DNA from: 2-01-FULL-49-17 sp964553025 | GTDB lineage: Bacteria; Patescibacteriota; Minisyncoccia; 2-02-FULL-40-12; GWA2-44-9 | DNA: 51,394 bases | Direction: 5' to 3' | Assembly: GCA_964553025.1 (NCBI GenBank) | Contig: CAZKJF010000011.1 | Location: 1-51,394, forward strand | In this document: positions 7,540 to 15,150 of the stretch, one piece after another | Numbering within the stretch: position 1 is the stretch's first letter | Layout of the letters: the number at the start of each line of letters is the position of its first letter | Translations under genes and position numbers: made by a program | The notes under the pieces: generated by a model | Told to the model about the DNA's origin: nothing | Databases searched by the model: none | The model's input: the letters and a program-made list of their open reading frames with translations, nothing else

Positions 7540-8685
7540 GTGACATTTCTGGGGAAGAATCGAAAATTCTGGGCTGCCGTAGCGGCGCTGGTCGGCGGCA
7601 CCGTCGGCGTGGGAATCTTCGGCATGCCGTTTGCGTTTGCGAAAGCCGGCTTCTGGATTGGAGCGGCTTTTTTGATTCCGATCGCCTTGGCGACGCTGCT
7701 GGTAAACCTGATGTACGGCGAAGTCATCCTTCGCACTCACGACAAGCATCAGTTAATGGGGTATGCGGGCCGGTATTTGGGGCCGTTTTTCAAAGGAATT
7801 GTATTTTTCTCGGCAACGTTGACCGGCTACGCCGCGCTTCTGGCTTATATTATCATCGCTGGCGATTTTTTGAATTCAATTTTCTCGCAATTTTTCTACG
7901 GGTCGCTGACGATGTACAGCATATGCTTTTTTATCGTTGCTTCGCTGCTGGTCTTGCGCGGTTTAAAACTAGTCTCCTGGATCGAACTAGTTCTGATGGG
8001 ATTTTTCTTCGTCATCATCGGATTATTTTTCGTGACCGGATTCTCGCATATTGATCTTCATAACTTTCTGGGCCAGACTAGGGAATACGCGGCCTTGCCT
8101 TACGGCGTACTGCTATTTGCATTCGGCGGCCTGATGGCGGTGCCGATCCAGCGCCAGATTTTAGCGGCCCAGGAGCGGAATATGCGCCGGGCCATCGTGT
8201 ACGCGGTCGGCATCACCGCGGCGCTATATGCTGTTTTCGCGATTACCGTTGTCGGCATAGCCGGACCCGTGACGTCGCCGGATGCGGTTTCCGGCCTATT
8301 TCCTTTTCTGGGCGAGCGGGTAGTGGTTCTGGCTTCCGTTTTCGGGATTTTTGCCGTCTCCACCTCGTTTCTCATGCTCGGTTCGGCGCTCGTGGATATG
8401 TTTCACTTTGATTTCGGCGTCCGCCGGTTTCCCGCGTGGCTTCTTGCCGTCATTCCGCCGCTGGCGCTGTTCTTGCTGGGGCTTCGCGGCTTTGTGGATG
8501 TCATCAGCTTCACGGGTGGCGTGGCGCTTGGCTTGGAGCAATTGGTGATCGTGCTTCTCTACGCTCGCGCCAAACGCCGTGGCGATCGGATTCCTGAATA
8601 CAGCTTGAACATTCCGCGCTGGCTGCTCTATGTCATCATGGCTGTCTTTCTTGCCGGCGTAAGTTATTATCTCGTCGCTCGATGA
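7540..8685 (+). CDS. Amino-acid permease (AAAP/aromatic amino-acid transporter-like)
   Basis: A 381-residue integral membrane protein with about 11 hydrophobic segments. The first helix carries the typical broken-helix motif of APC-superfamily amino-acid transporters, GGTVGVGIFGMPFAFAKAGF. It is expected to import amino acids by coupling to an ion gradient, which fits an auxotrophic host (inference). GTG 7540 is chosen because it lies 6 nt after TATACT, and the residues before it (from 7501) come from terminator sequence. Its stop overlaps the ATG of the following ligase-like gene, so the two are co-transcribed. The exact substrate cannot be read. Confidence 0.8.
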   Translation: MTFLGKNRKFWAAVAALVGGTVGVGIFGMPFAFAKAGFWIGAAFLIPIALATLLVNLMYGEVILRTHDKHQLMGYAGRYLGPFFKGIVFFSATLTGYAALLAYIIIAGDFLNSIFSQFFYGSLTMYSICFFIVASLLVLRGLKLVSWIELVLMGFFFVIIGLFFVTGFSHIDLHNFLGQTREYAALPYGVLLFAFGGLMAVPIQRQILAAQERNMRRAIVYAVGITAALYAVFAITVVGIAGPVTSPDAVSGLFPFLGERVVVLASVFGIFAVSTSFLMLGSALVDMFHFDFGVRRFPAWLLAVIPPLALFLLGLRGFVDVISFTGGVALGLEQLVIVLLYARAKRRGDRIPEYSLNIPRWLLYVIMAVFLAGVSYYLVAR

Positions 8686-10004
8686 TCAAAAAATTCGAAC
8701 AATGGCTCTGGTACGCGTTTCTGTTTTCCATACCGATCGGGACGCGATATATTTTTAACTACGATCCGGCAACTTTCGTGGAATGGCGGGCATTCTCGGT
8801 GTATCTAACCGATGTGCTGCTGGCCGGGCTGTTTGCTTTGCGGCTTCGATCAAGCAAGAAATTTGCATTTGGATTTTCCGATTGGCTGCTGGCCGGCGTG
8901 CTGGCGGTCGCGGGAAGCTCGGTTTTTTATGCGATTGATCGGAATGTTGCTCTGTTCCAATGGCTGAAACTGGCCGAAGGCGCAGCGCTGTTCTGGTATG
9001 TTAAAAATTATGCGGTTGAACGGTTCGGCTTGGCGCGGACATTTGAAGCGATTTTGTACGGCGGCCTGTTTCAGTCACTGATCGCCATCGGACAGTTCGC
9101 GGCCCAGCGGAGCCTTGGTTTTCAGTTTGCGGGAGAAAGCGTTCTCTCGCCGGTCCTGACCGGCATTGCTGCGTTTATTGTCGGCGGCGAAAAAATAATC
9201 CGGGCGTACGGCACGACGCCGCATCCGAATGTGCTTGCGGCATATTTATTTGTCGCGCTGTACGCGTTCTACCAGTACTATTTGTATGAACGGATGGAAA
9301 GTACGCGGATATTTCCCCGCTGGAAAGAAATCATCCTGTTTGGAACGTATGGCATAACGTTGTTCGGTTTCTTTTTGACGTTTTCCCGGACGCTCATCGG
9401 GCTTTGGTTCGGATTGTTTTTGATTCGAGCGCCGATTGTGCTGGCAACGGAGCATTTACGGAGAGCCATCAATATCCCCGCCAACCGCCGGCGGTTGGCG
9501 GGGATATTGATGGCAGGCGCCGCGGTTATCGGCTTGTTTCTGGTTCTGTATTGGCCATATGTTGTTAATCGGGCTTCCATTTCATCCGGCGATGAAGCCG
9601 TCCAGCTTCGTGTTTTGTATAATCAGGAGGCCGTGAGAGGTTCGATTCACTGGTTCGGCGTGGGAATTGGGAATTTTGTGCCATGGCTGATGCGGCAAGA
9701 CATTCGCCTGCCTTTGGGCGAGTACCAGCCGGTACATAATATTTATCTGCTGCTCTATTCGGAGATTGGATTGATCGGCGCCGTTATTTTTGGAGCGTTC
9801 CTTACTGTGCTGTGCGTCCAATGGTATTTGAGAACTGAATTTAAAAAACTCTACCATCTCTCGCTTGGCCTTGTTTTTGCCGGCCTGCTGATTGCCGGCT
9901 TATTCGATCATTTTCTACTGACGATTCAGACTGGCCGGCTGCTGCTGTGGTTCATGGCTGGCTTGATTGCTTCCCGGTTTTCACTTATCATCAAGACATC
10001 ATGA
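8682..10004 (+). CDS. O-antigen ligase-like polytopic membrane protein
   Basis: A 440-residue protein with about 10-12 membrane helices and the layout of the Wzy_C/O-antigen-ligase family: a large periplasmic loop near TTPHPNVLAAYLF, the segment FFLTFSRTLIGLWFG, and a second conserved loop with LGEYQPVHNIYLLLYSEIG containing the His typical of the family. It probably joins or polymerises surface glycans at the outer face of the membrane. It overlaps the permease gene at 8682 and the glycosylase gene by ATGA at 10001. A 50-bp perfect palindrome lies in frame around residues 262-278. Confidence 0.82.
   Translation: MIKKFEQWLWYAFLFSIPIGTRYIFNYDPATFVEWRAFSVYLTDVLLAGLFALRLRSSKKFAFGFSDWLLAGVLAVAGSSVFYAIDRNVALFQWLKLAEGAALFWYVKNYAVERFGLARTFEAILYGGLFQSLIAIGQFAAQRSLGFQFAGESVLSPVLTGIAAFIVGGEKIIRAYGTTPHPNVLAAYLFVALYAFYQYYLYERMESTRIFPRWKEIILFGTYGITLFGFFLTFSRTLIGLWFGLFLIRAPIVLATEHLRRAINIPANRRRLAGILMAGAAVIGLFLVLYWPYVVNRASISSGDEAVQLRVLYNQEAVRGSIHWFGVGIGNFVPWLMRQDIRLPLGEYQPVHNIYLLLYSEIGLIGAVIFGAFLTVLCVQWYLRTEFKKLYHLSLGLVFAGLLIAGLFDHFLLTIQTGRLLLWFMAGLIASRFSLIIKTS
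9465..9514. repeat. 50-bp perfect palindrome inside a coding sequence
   Basis: Arms 9465-9489 and 9490-9514 are exact reverse complements with no spacer. Because of frame symmetry the same peptide, INIPANRRRLAGILMA, is read on both strands. No T-run follows and the gene continues in frame. Confidence 0.95.
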
Positions 10005-10597
10005 ACGGCCGTACCGAGCTATTGCGGCAGATACGGGATGAAGTTTTAGTGCTTAAATCGTCGCCTCTCTATGCCGAGCGGGTTAAGAACCGGGTCTTTC
10101 CGGTGATCGGGGAAGGAAGCCATGATGCGACGATTATGTTTATCGGCGAGGCGCCGGGCAAAAACGAAGCCGCGTCCGGCCGCCCCTTTGTCGGGGCGGC
10201 CGGACGGGTTCTCGATGAAATGCTCGCCTCGGCGGGAATCGACCGGAAAAGCGTTTATATTACGAATATCGTCAAAGACCGGCCGCCGATGAATCGCGAC
10301 CCTTTTCCGGATGAGATCACCGCTTACGGTCCGTTTCTGGATCGGCAGATCGAGATTATCCAGCCCAAAGTTATTGCGACGCTCGGCCGCTTCTCGATGG
10401 ATTACATTATGCGCAAATTCGGGCTGGAAGGGCAGCTGGCCGGAATCAGCAAGATTCACGGCCAGTCGTTTACCGCCCAGACGCCTTACGGAGAGGTTAC
10501 GATCATTCCGCTCTATCATCCGGCCGTTGCCATCTACAACCAAAGTTCCAAAGACACGCTCATGCAGGATTTCAAGATTCTCGAAAAATACAAATAA
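10001..10597 (+). CDS. Family 4-like uracil-DNA glycosylase lacking cluster cysteines
   Basis: A 198-residue base-excision repair enzyme. Motif A is GEAPGKNEAASGRPFVGAAG and motif B is the YHPAVAIYN region near the C terminus, matching family 4/5 uracil-DNA glycosylases. The motif YITNIVKDRPPMNR corresponds to the family's YxTNxVKCRPPxNR. The protein contains no cysteine at all: the family's KC is KD here, and the Cys in the E-x-x-x-C-x-x-x-L segment is Tyr (EITAYGPFL). It therefore cannot carry the usual [4Fe-4S] cluster. ATG 10001 overlaps the previous stop (ATGA). Confidence 0.88.
   Translation: MNGRTELLRQIRDEVLVLKSSPLYAERVKNRVFPVIGEGSHDATIMFIGEAPGKNEAASGRPFVGAAGRVLDEMLASAGIDRKSVYITNIVKDRPPMNRDPFPDEITAYGPFLDRQIEIIQPKVIATLGRFSMDYIMRKFGLEGQLAGISKIHGQSFTAQTPYGEVTIIPLYHPAVAIYNQSSKDTLMQDFKILEKYK
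10173..10206. repeat. Intragenic palindrome, 14-bp arms
   Basis: CGTCCGGCCGCCCC (10173-10186) and its exact reverse complement (10193-10206), loop TTTGTC. It falls on codons of the conserved GRPFVGAAG motif, so it arose by codon choice rather than insertion. Confidence 0.9.
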
Positions 10598-10600
10598 CGC

Positions 10601-11266
10601 ATGCAGGAATTTCTCCAATCGATTCAGGCCCATTTTCCGATGTTCGAGCAGTACAAATACGTATTCCTGCTTTTGGGCGCGACACTTGAAAGTTTGAATA
10701 TGATTATCTTGGCGGGGTTTTTGGCCTCGATCGGCAGCGTTGCCGTGGTGCCGGCGTTTCTGATCGCCCTGGCGGGCGATTTCTTAAACGGCTATATGTG
10801 GTATTTGGTCGGCTATTTGGGCGGCGCCAAGCCGGTTGACAGATGGGGGCGCAAAGATCCCAAGAGCCGGCGAGTCGTTGAGACGGTTGAACGCTATTTT
10901 CTCCGGTACAGCGGCCGCGCGATTATTTTTACCAAACTGACATGGTCGCTGACCATTGCGACCCTCATTATGGCCGGTTCGTTTCGCTATAACTTCCGAA
11001 AGTTTTCGCTCTACAATTTCATCGGCGCGATCGGTTGGACATGTGTTACATTTTTCATCGGTTATGTCTTCGGCCAAGGCTACCGTTCCTTTGCGATCGT
11101 GAATAATTTCAGCCTGATCGCGTTATTCTTGGGCGGCGCCATTATCCTTGTCTACGGCCTTAAGGTGATCCTTAAATCGAAGTTTATCCAGTCCCTCTGG
11201 GCCATGGAGCGATTGCGGGAATTAGGGGATAAATTGCGCGATACGATTGATAAGATGATGTCCTAG
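10601..11266 (+). CDS. DedA/VTT-family membrane protein
   Basis: A 221-residue protein of the DedA (SNARE-associated, VTT) family, polyprenyl-phosphate or phospholipid flippase-like membrane proteins. Visible features are an N-terminal amphipathic segment, LLLGATLESLNMIILAGFLA matching the family's E-x-x-x-P/N-I-P region, the loop GYLGGAKPVDRWGRKD, and YFLRYSGRAIIFTKLTWSLT matching the basic F-x-G-R-F-x-P-x-x-R motif in degraded form. It starts 3 nt after the glycosylase stop without a Shine-Dalgarno. Confidence 0.85.
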   Translation: MQEFLQSIQAHFPMFEQYKYVFLLLGATLESLNMIILAGFLASIGSVAVVPAFLIALAGDFLNGYMWYLVGYLGGAKPVDRWGRKDPKSRRVVETVERYFLRYSGRAIIFTKLTWSLTIATLIMAGSFRYNFRKFSLYNFIGAIGWTCVTFFIGYVFGQGYRSFAIVNNFSLIALFLGGAIILVYGLKVILKSKFIQSLWAMERLRELGDKLRDTIDKMMS

Positions 11267-11296
11267 CTGTGGATTGTAGAGCGGACCCTTTTGTGC

Positions 11297-11302
11297 TATA
11301 CT
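11297..11302 (+). promoter_or_regulatory. Extended -10 promoter of the S8 peptidase gene
   Basis: TGC-TATACT, 12 nt before ATG 11315. Confidence 0.6.
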
Positions 11303-11314
11303 GGGTCCAATCTC

Positions 11315-12475
11315 ATGACTACAAAGAAAGCCTTGTTTTTAGCGGCTATTTCCGTTTTTTTGATCACAGCCGCCAGTGCTCGAGCTGCCACATCTGAAGA
11401 CCATCGCTACTTTATTCAGTCCACTTCCCAATTCCTCAAAAAGTCGTTTTCCGTTCGGAGCATTGTTGACGGCGGATTTACGGCTGATGCCAGCGATTGG
11501 CAGCTCAAAATCGCCAAACTTTTCGGCGTTTCAGCCGAACCGGTGAAACGTTTAAATATTTTGGCCGACGATGAAAGCGCGTCGCCTAAATCCGATACTC
11601 CGTCAGCGCCGATCAGCTGGGGGACTGATTTCGTCTATGGCGGTCTCGGCAAGGCTCTGCCTCATGGCGGCGAAGGCGTTTCGGTGGCGATCCTTGATAC
11701 CGGCGCTGATGTCGCTCATCCGGACTTGAAGAACAGAATTGTAGAGTGCGCCGACTTTACCGGTTCCAAGCCGTTTGCCGATAAATCCTGTTTTGATGAT
11801 AACGGTCACGGGACTCACGTGGCCGGCATCATCGCCGCCGACGGCGGCGATGATGGTTCGGGCATATACGGCGTCGCGCCCGAAGCCAATCTTTTCATTT
11901 ATAAAGTATGCGATGCTGCCGGCGCCTGTTTTGCCGATGATGTGGCCTCCGCGATCCAATACGCTGCTGACCAGAAGGCAAACATCATTCTCATCAGCGT
12001 CGGTTCGGACAGCGACATTCCGATGGTGGATCAAGCCATCAAATATGCGATTGATCGTGGCGTCTTGGTCATTGCCGCGGCCGGCAACGATGGGCCGTAT
12101 GCCGATGATTTGGATTTTCCGGCCATGAATGAACATGTCGTTTCGGTCGGGGCGCTTAATAAAGACACGGCAATTCCTGACTGGAGCTCTCGAGGCAATA
12201 ATAGCGATTCGAAGGAATACATAAAGGAAGGCGGCGATATCGAATTTGCGGCGCCGGGCGTATCCATCGAGTCAACATGGAAAGACGACAACTATGCCGT
12301 CTTATCCGGAACTTCAATGGCTGCGGCGCATGTAGCCGGATTGGCGGCCAAAGAATGGCAAGCCGATGCCAAAGATCCGGCCGGCCAGACGCGTGATTTG
12401 CTGCATACTTTTTCTCTTGATCTTTCGCCGGCCGGAGACGATAATGCTTCAGGATGGGGCGCTCCGGCGCTTTAG
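11315..12475 (+). CDS. Secreted subtilisin-like serine protease (S8 family)
   Basis: A 386-residue preproprotein. A signal peptide (about residues 5-24, ALFLAAISVFLITAASARA) is followed by a propeptide-like region of about 70 residues. The S8 catalytic domain has Asp in VAILDTGADVAHPDL, His in NGHGTHVAGI, oxyanion Asn in AAAGNDGPYAD and Ser in LSGTSMAAAHVAG. All catalytic residues are intact, so it should be active outside the cytoplasmic membrane. Cysteines in VECADFTG and DKSCFDDN may form a disulfide. It is transcribed from its own promoter and ends at a strong terminator. Confidence 0.95.
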   Translation: MTTKKALFLAAISVFLITAASARAATSEDHRYFIQSTSQFLKKSFSVRSIVDGGFTADASDWQLKIAKLFGVSAEPVKRLNILADDESASPKSDTPSAPISWGTDFVYGGLGKALPHGGEGVSVAILDTGADVAHPDLKNRIVECADFTGSKPFADKSCFDDNGHGTHVAGIIAADGGDDGSGIYGVAPEANLFIYKVCDAAGACFADDVASAIQYAADQKANIILISVGSDSDIPMVDQAIKYAIDRGVLVIAAAGNDGPYADDLDFPAMNEHVVSVGALNKDTAIPDWSSRGNNSDSKEYIKEGGDIEFAAPGVSIESTWKDDNYAVLSGTSMAAAHVAGLAAKEWQADAKDPAGQTRDLLHTFSLDLSPAGDDNASGWGAPAL

Positions 12476-12491
12476 ACTCTGGACCTTGATC

Positions 12492-12520
12492 AAAAAACGG
12501 CCGCTTTGCGGCCGTTTTTT
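12492..12520 (+). terminator. Terminator of the S8 peptidase gene
   Basis: A perfect 13-bp stem AAAAAACGGCCGC / GCGGCCGTTTTTT around TTT. The A-tract and T-tract make it potentially bidirectional. Confidence 0.93.
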
Positions 12521-12527
12521 GATTTGC

Positions 12528-12533
12528 TACAAT
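12528..12533 (+). promoter_or_regulatory. Extended -10 promoter of the small MFS gene
   Basis: TGC-TACAAT with 6 nt to ATG 12540. Confidence 0.6.
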
Positions 12534-12539
12534 AGAACC

Positions 12540-13157
12540 ATGCGCATCAATCCCGTCATTCGATATCTAGTGATTGCGGATTTCTTTGTTAATGCCGGAT
12601 TCAGTTTCTTCGCGCCGGTTCTCGCCATCTTCATTACCGGCCAAATCAAAGGCGGCACGATCGAGGCCGTCGGTATCGGCACAGCTATCGTCCAAATCAT
12701 CAAAGTGGTTTTCGAATTGCCCATTGCGCGCATTTTGGACCGGAACCACGGCGAATATGATGATTATGTATCCCTTGTATTCGGTGCCGTATTGATCACA
12801 CTCGTGCCGTTTTTGTACCTTCTCGCTTCGACCATTACCCATATGTATATTATCCAGGCTATTTACGGCTTAGGGATCGCCTTCGTGTTGCCGCCGTGGT
12901 ATGCGATTTTTTCCCGGCATGTGGATCCGACGCAGGAAAGCTTTGAATGGACGCTGGATTCGGTTTCAATCGGCATTGCCGCGGCCGCAGCGGCCGCGGC
13001 AGGCGGTTTCCTGGCTCAGCGCTTCGGTTTTGATTTCGTGTTTCTCGCCGCCGGTGCGCTGGCGATTCTCGGCGGAGTCCTGCAGTGCAAAATTTTTCGG
13101 TATCTGAAGAGTAAAGTTTCTCGCGGCCAAGTCCGTCCGGTCGGCGAGAAAGTGTAA
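12540..13157 (+). CDS. Half-size major facilitator superfamily-like transporter
   Basis: A 205-residue membrane protein with about 6 helices, half the usual 12 of MFS carriers. The loop between helices 2 and 3 (ELPIARILDRNHGEYDDY) resembles the MFS motif A position G-x-x-x-D-R. The second half ends in a basic tail (KSKVSRGQVRPVGEKV), and the stop is clean, so this looks like a genuine short protein rather than a frameshift remnant. The start codon is set by TGCTACAAT 6 nt upstream. It may work as a dimer (inference). It is followed 3 nt later by polX. Confidence 0.65.
   Translation: MRINPVIRYLVIADFFVNAGFSFFAPVLAIFITGQIKGGTIEAVGIGTAIVQIIKVVFELPIARILDRNHGEYDDYVSLVFGAVLITLVPFLYLLASTITHMYIIQAIYGLGIAFVLPPWYAIFSRHVDPTQESFEWTLDSVSIGIAAAAAAAAGGFLAQRFGFDFVFLAAGALAILGGVLQCKIFRYLKSKVSRGQVRPVGEKV
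12977..13001. repeat. Intragenic palindrome over a poly-alanine tract
   Basis: TGCCGCGGCCGC and its exact reverse complement separated by one base, within an IAAAAAAAAGG-coding stretch. Confidence 0.8.
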
Positions 13158-13160
13158 TCC

Positions 13161-14867
13161 ATGAACTCCGAGCTGGCCAAAATTTTTCGAGAGCTGGCTT
13201 TCTTGCTGGAAATGAAAGGCGTGGATTTCAAGCCGCGCGCGTTTGAAAAAGCGGCCGCATCCATCGAGGAATCGTCCGAAGACCTGGCTCGATTGTATCG
13301 GGAAGGCGGCCCGGCAGCGCTCCGAACCGTTCCCGGAATCGGGGCGGGCATCGCTGAACGCATCGAAGAATATATTAAGACCGGCAAGATCGCCGAATAC
13401 GAGAAGCTCAAGCACCAGCTTCCTGTTAACGTCAAAGATTTATCTTCCATTGAGGGTTTGGGTCCGAAGACCATCCTGAAGTTATACAAGAAACTGCATG
13501 TGACTGACCGGGCTGCCTTGGAAGCGGCCATTCGGTCGGGAAAATTTCGACGCAAGGGGTTCGGCGAGAAAACTGAGCAGAATATCCTCAAGAATATCGA
13601 GTTTTTGAAACAATCGGCAGGGCGGCTGCCTTTGGGCGCCGCCCTGCCGATTGCCCGCGGGATTATCGAAACGTTGCGCCGCGTTTCCGGGGTTGCACAC
13701 GCTGACGTGGCCGGTTCGCTTCGCCGCCGCCAAGAAACGATTGGCGATATTGATCTTCTCGCCGCGTCTGCCGATCCTGAAAAAGTAATGGAATTTTTCA
13801 CGACCATGCCCCAAGTCGCCGGAGTGCACGAAAAGGGTCCGACGCGTTCCTCGGTACGCTTGAATATCGGCTTGGATGCGGACCTTCGCGTCGTCCCGCC
13901 TGAAGCATTCGGCGCTGCGCTGCAGTATTTCACAGGCGACAAGTCTCACAACATCGCTGTTCGCCAGATTGCGATCAAGCAGGGCTATAAACTCAATGAA
14001 TACGGACTATTCAAGGGTGAAAAACTAATCGCCGGCAAAACGGAACAAGAAATCTATGCCGCATTGGGGATGGATTGTCCCGATCCGGAAATCCGCACCG
14101 ACGAAGGCGAAGTCGAAGCCGCACTCAAACATGAGCTTCCGGAATTGGTCGGATATAAGGACATCAAAGGCGATCTCCAAGTCCATACCGAATGGTCCGA
14201 CGGCCGATATTCAATCAAGGAGATGGCTGCGGCCGCCCGAGAATTCGGCCATGAATATATCTGCATTTCCGACCATACCCACTCTCTGGCAATTACCGGA
14301 GGAATGGACGAAAACCGGCTCTTGGAACAGATGGCGGAAATCGATCGCGTTCAAAAAGAATTGCCAGACATCAAAATCCTCAAAGGCGCCGAAGTGAATA
14401 TTCTGAAAGACGGAACGCTTGATCTGGCCGACGAAGTACTGGCTCGCTTGGATGTGTGCGGCGCGGCCGTGCATTCGCATTTTAATTTGAGCGAAAAAGA
14501 AATGACCGCGCGCATCGTGCGGGCCATTGAAAATCCGAACGTGGATATATTGTATCATCCGACCGGCCGAATTATCGAGAAACGCGCGGCATACAAAGTG
14601 GACATAGGAGCGGTGATTGCCGCGGCGCGGCGTACGAAGACGGTTTTGGAAATCGATGGCTGGCCTGAACGCCTGGATTTAAAAGACGAGCATGTGCGCC
14701 GCGCCGTCACGGCGGGCGTGAAAATCTGTATTGATACCGATTCCCACTCGTTCGAGCACTTTTCATACATTGAATACGGCATCAGCCAAGCCCGCCGCGG
14801 CTGGGCAACCAAAAAAGACGTTATTAATACCCGCAGCTGGCATGAATTGCTTAAACTCCTGAAATGA
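13161..14867 (+). CDS. polX: DNA polymerase/3'-5' exonuclease PolX
   Basis: A 568-residue bacterial family X repair polymerase, about the normal length. Order: N-terminal 8-kDa domain with helix-hairpin-helix (TVPGIGAGIAERIEEYI) and a second HhH (SIEGLGPKTILKLYKKL); nucleotidyltransferase palm with GSLRRRQETIGDIDLL holding the metal-binding Asp pair and DLRVVP holding the third; C-terminal PHP exonuclease domain from about residue 330 with VHTEWSDG, SDHTHSLAI, KGAEVNIL and the terminal IDTDSHS. All expected metal ligands of the PHP domain appear present, so both gap filling and 3' exonuclease activity are likely. Confidence 0.96.
   Translation: MNSELAKIFRELAFLLEMKGVDFKPRAFEKAAASIEESSEDLARLYREGGPAALRTVPGIGAGIAERIEEYIKTGKIAEYEKLKHQLPVNVKDLSSIEGLGPKTILKLYKKLHVTDRAALEAAIRSGKFRRKGFGEKTEQNILKNIEFLKQSAGRLPLGAALPIARGIIETLRRVSGVAHADVAGSLRRRQETIGDIDLLAASADPEKVMEFFTTMPQVAGVHEKGPTRSSVRLNIGLDADLRVVPPEAFGAALQYFTGDKSHNIAVRQIAIKQGYKLNEYGLFKGEKLIAGKTEQEIYAALGMDCPDPEIRTDEGEVEAALKHELPELVGYKDIKGDLQVHTEWSDGRYSIKEMAAAAREFGHEYICISDHTHSLAITGGMDENRLLEQMAEIDRVQKELPDIKILKGAEVNILKDGTLDLADEVLARLDVCGAAVHSHFNLSEKEMTARIVRAIENPNVDILYHPTGRIIEKRAAYKVDIGAVIAAARRTKTVLEIDGWPERLDLKDEHVRRAVTAGVKICIDTDSHSFEHFSYIEYGISQARRGWATKKDVINTRSWHELLKLLK
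13611..13653. repeat. Intragenic palindrome, 16-bp arms
   Basis: CAATCGGCAGGGCGGC (13611-13626) and its exact reverse complement (13638-13653) around an 11-nt loop, in the polX region encoding AGRLPLGAALPIA. Confidence 0.9.
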
Positions 14868-14870
14868 TGG

Positions 14871-14876
14871 TATCGT
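14871..14876 (+). promoter_or_regulatory. Probable extended -10 promoter of the MGMT gene
   Basis: TGG-TATCGT, 6 nt before ATG 14883, just after the polX stop. Confidence 0.45.
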
Positions 14877-14882
14877 GAGCCT

Positions 14883-15143
14883 ATGGCGATTACTCCGTTT
14901 CAAAAATTAGTCTATGATGCAGTCCGGAAAATTCCGAAAGGGGAAACGATGACCTATGCCCAGGTGGCTGCGGCGATCGGCCGACCGCGCGCCGCACGCG
15001 CGGTCGGCAACGCCCTCAACAAAAACCCTTTTGCGCCCGAAGTGCCGTGCCACCGCGTTATCCGCAGCGACGGCTCAACGGGCGGATTTGCATTCGGCCG
15101 GAAGAAAAAGATACAATTACTCAAGAAAGAGGGCGCAATCTAA
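14883..15143 (+). CDS. Single-domain MGMT-family (alkyltransferase-like) protein
   Basis: An 86-residue protein consisting only of the DNA-binding/active-site domain of O6-alkylguanine-DNA alkyltransferases. The helix-turn-helix segment TMTYAQVAAAIGRPRAARAVGNAL with the arginine finger is followed by the acceptor motif PCHRV with Cys56 intact. The N-terminal domain of full-length Ogt/Ada (about 80 residues) is absent. Because the Cys is present it could be a true methyltransferase, unlike the Trp-containing ATL proteins. A promoter-like TGGTATCGT lies 6 nt upstream. Confidence 0.9.
   Translation: MAITPFQKLVYDAVRKIPKGETMTYAQVAAAIGRPRAARAVGNALNKNPFAPEVPCHRVIRSDGSTGGFAFGRKKKIQLLKKEGAI
14980..15008. 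repeat. Intragenic palindrome, 12-bp arms
   Basis: GCCGACCGCGCG (14980-14991) and its reverse complement (14997-15008), loop CCGCA, on codons of the conserved GRPRAARAVGN motif. Confidence 0.88.
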
Positions 15144-15150
15144 CATTCTC

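Noticed and set aside
9278..9580. Minus-strand frame sharing the peptide INIPANRRRLAGILMA with the plus-strand gene
   Set aside because: The shared peptide is a trivial result of the 50-bp palindrome, not a duplicated gene.
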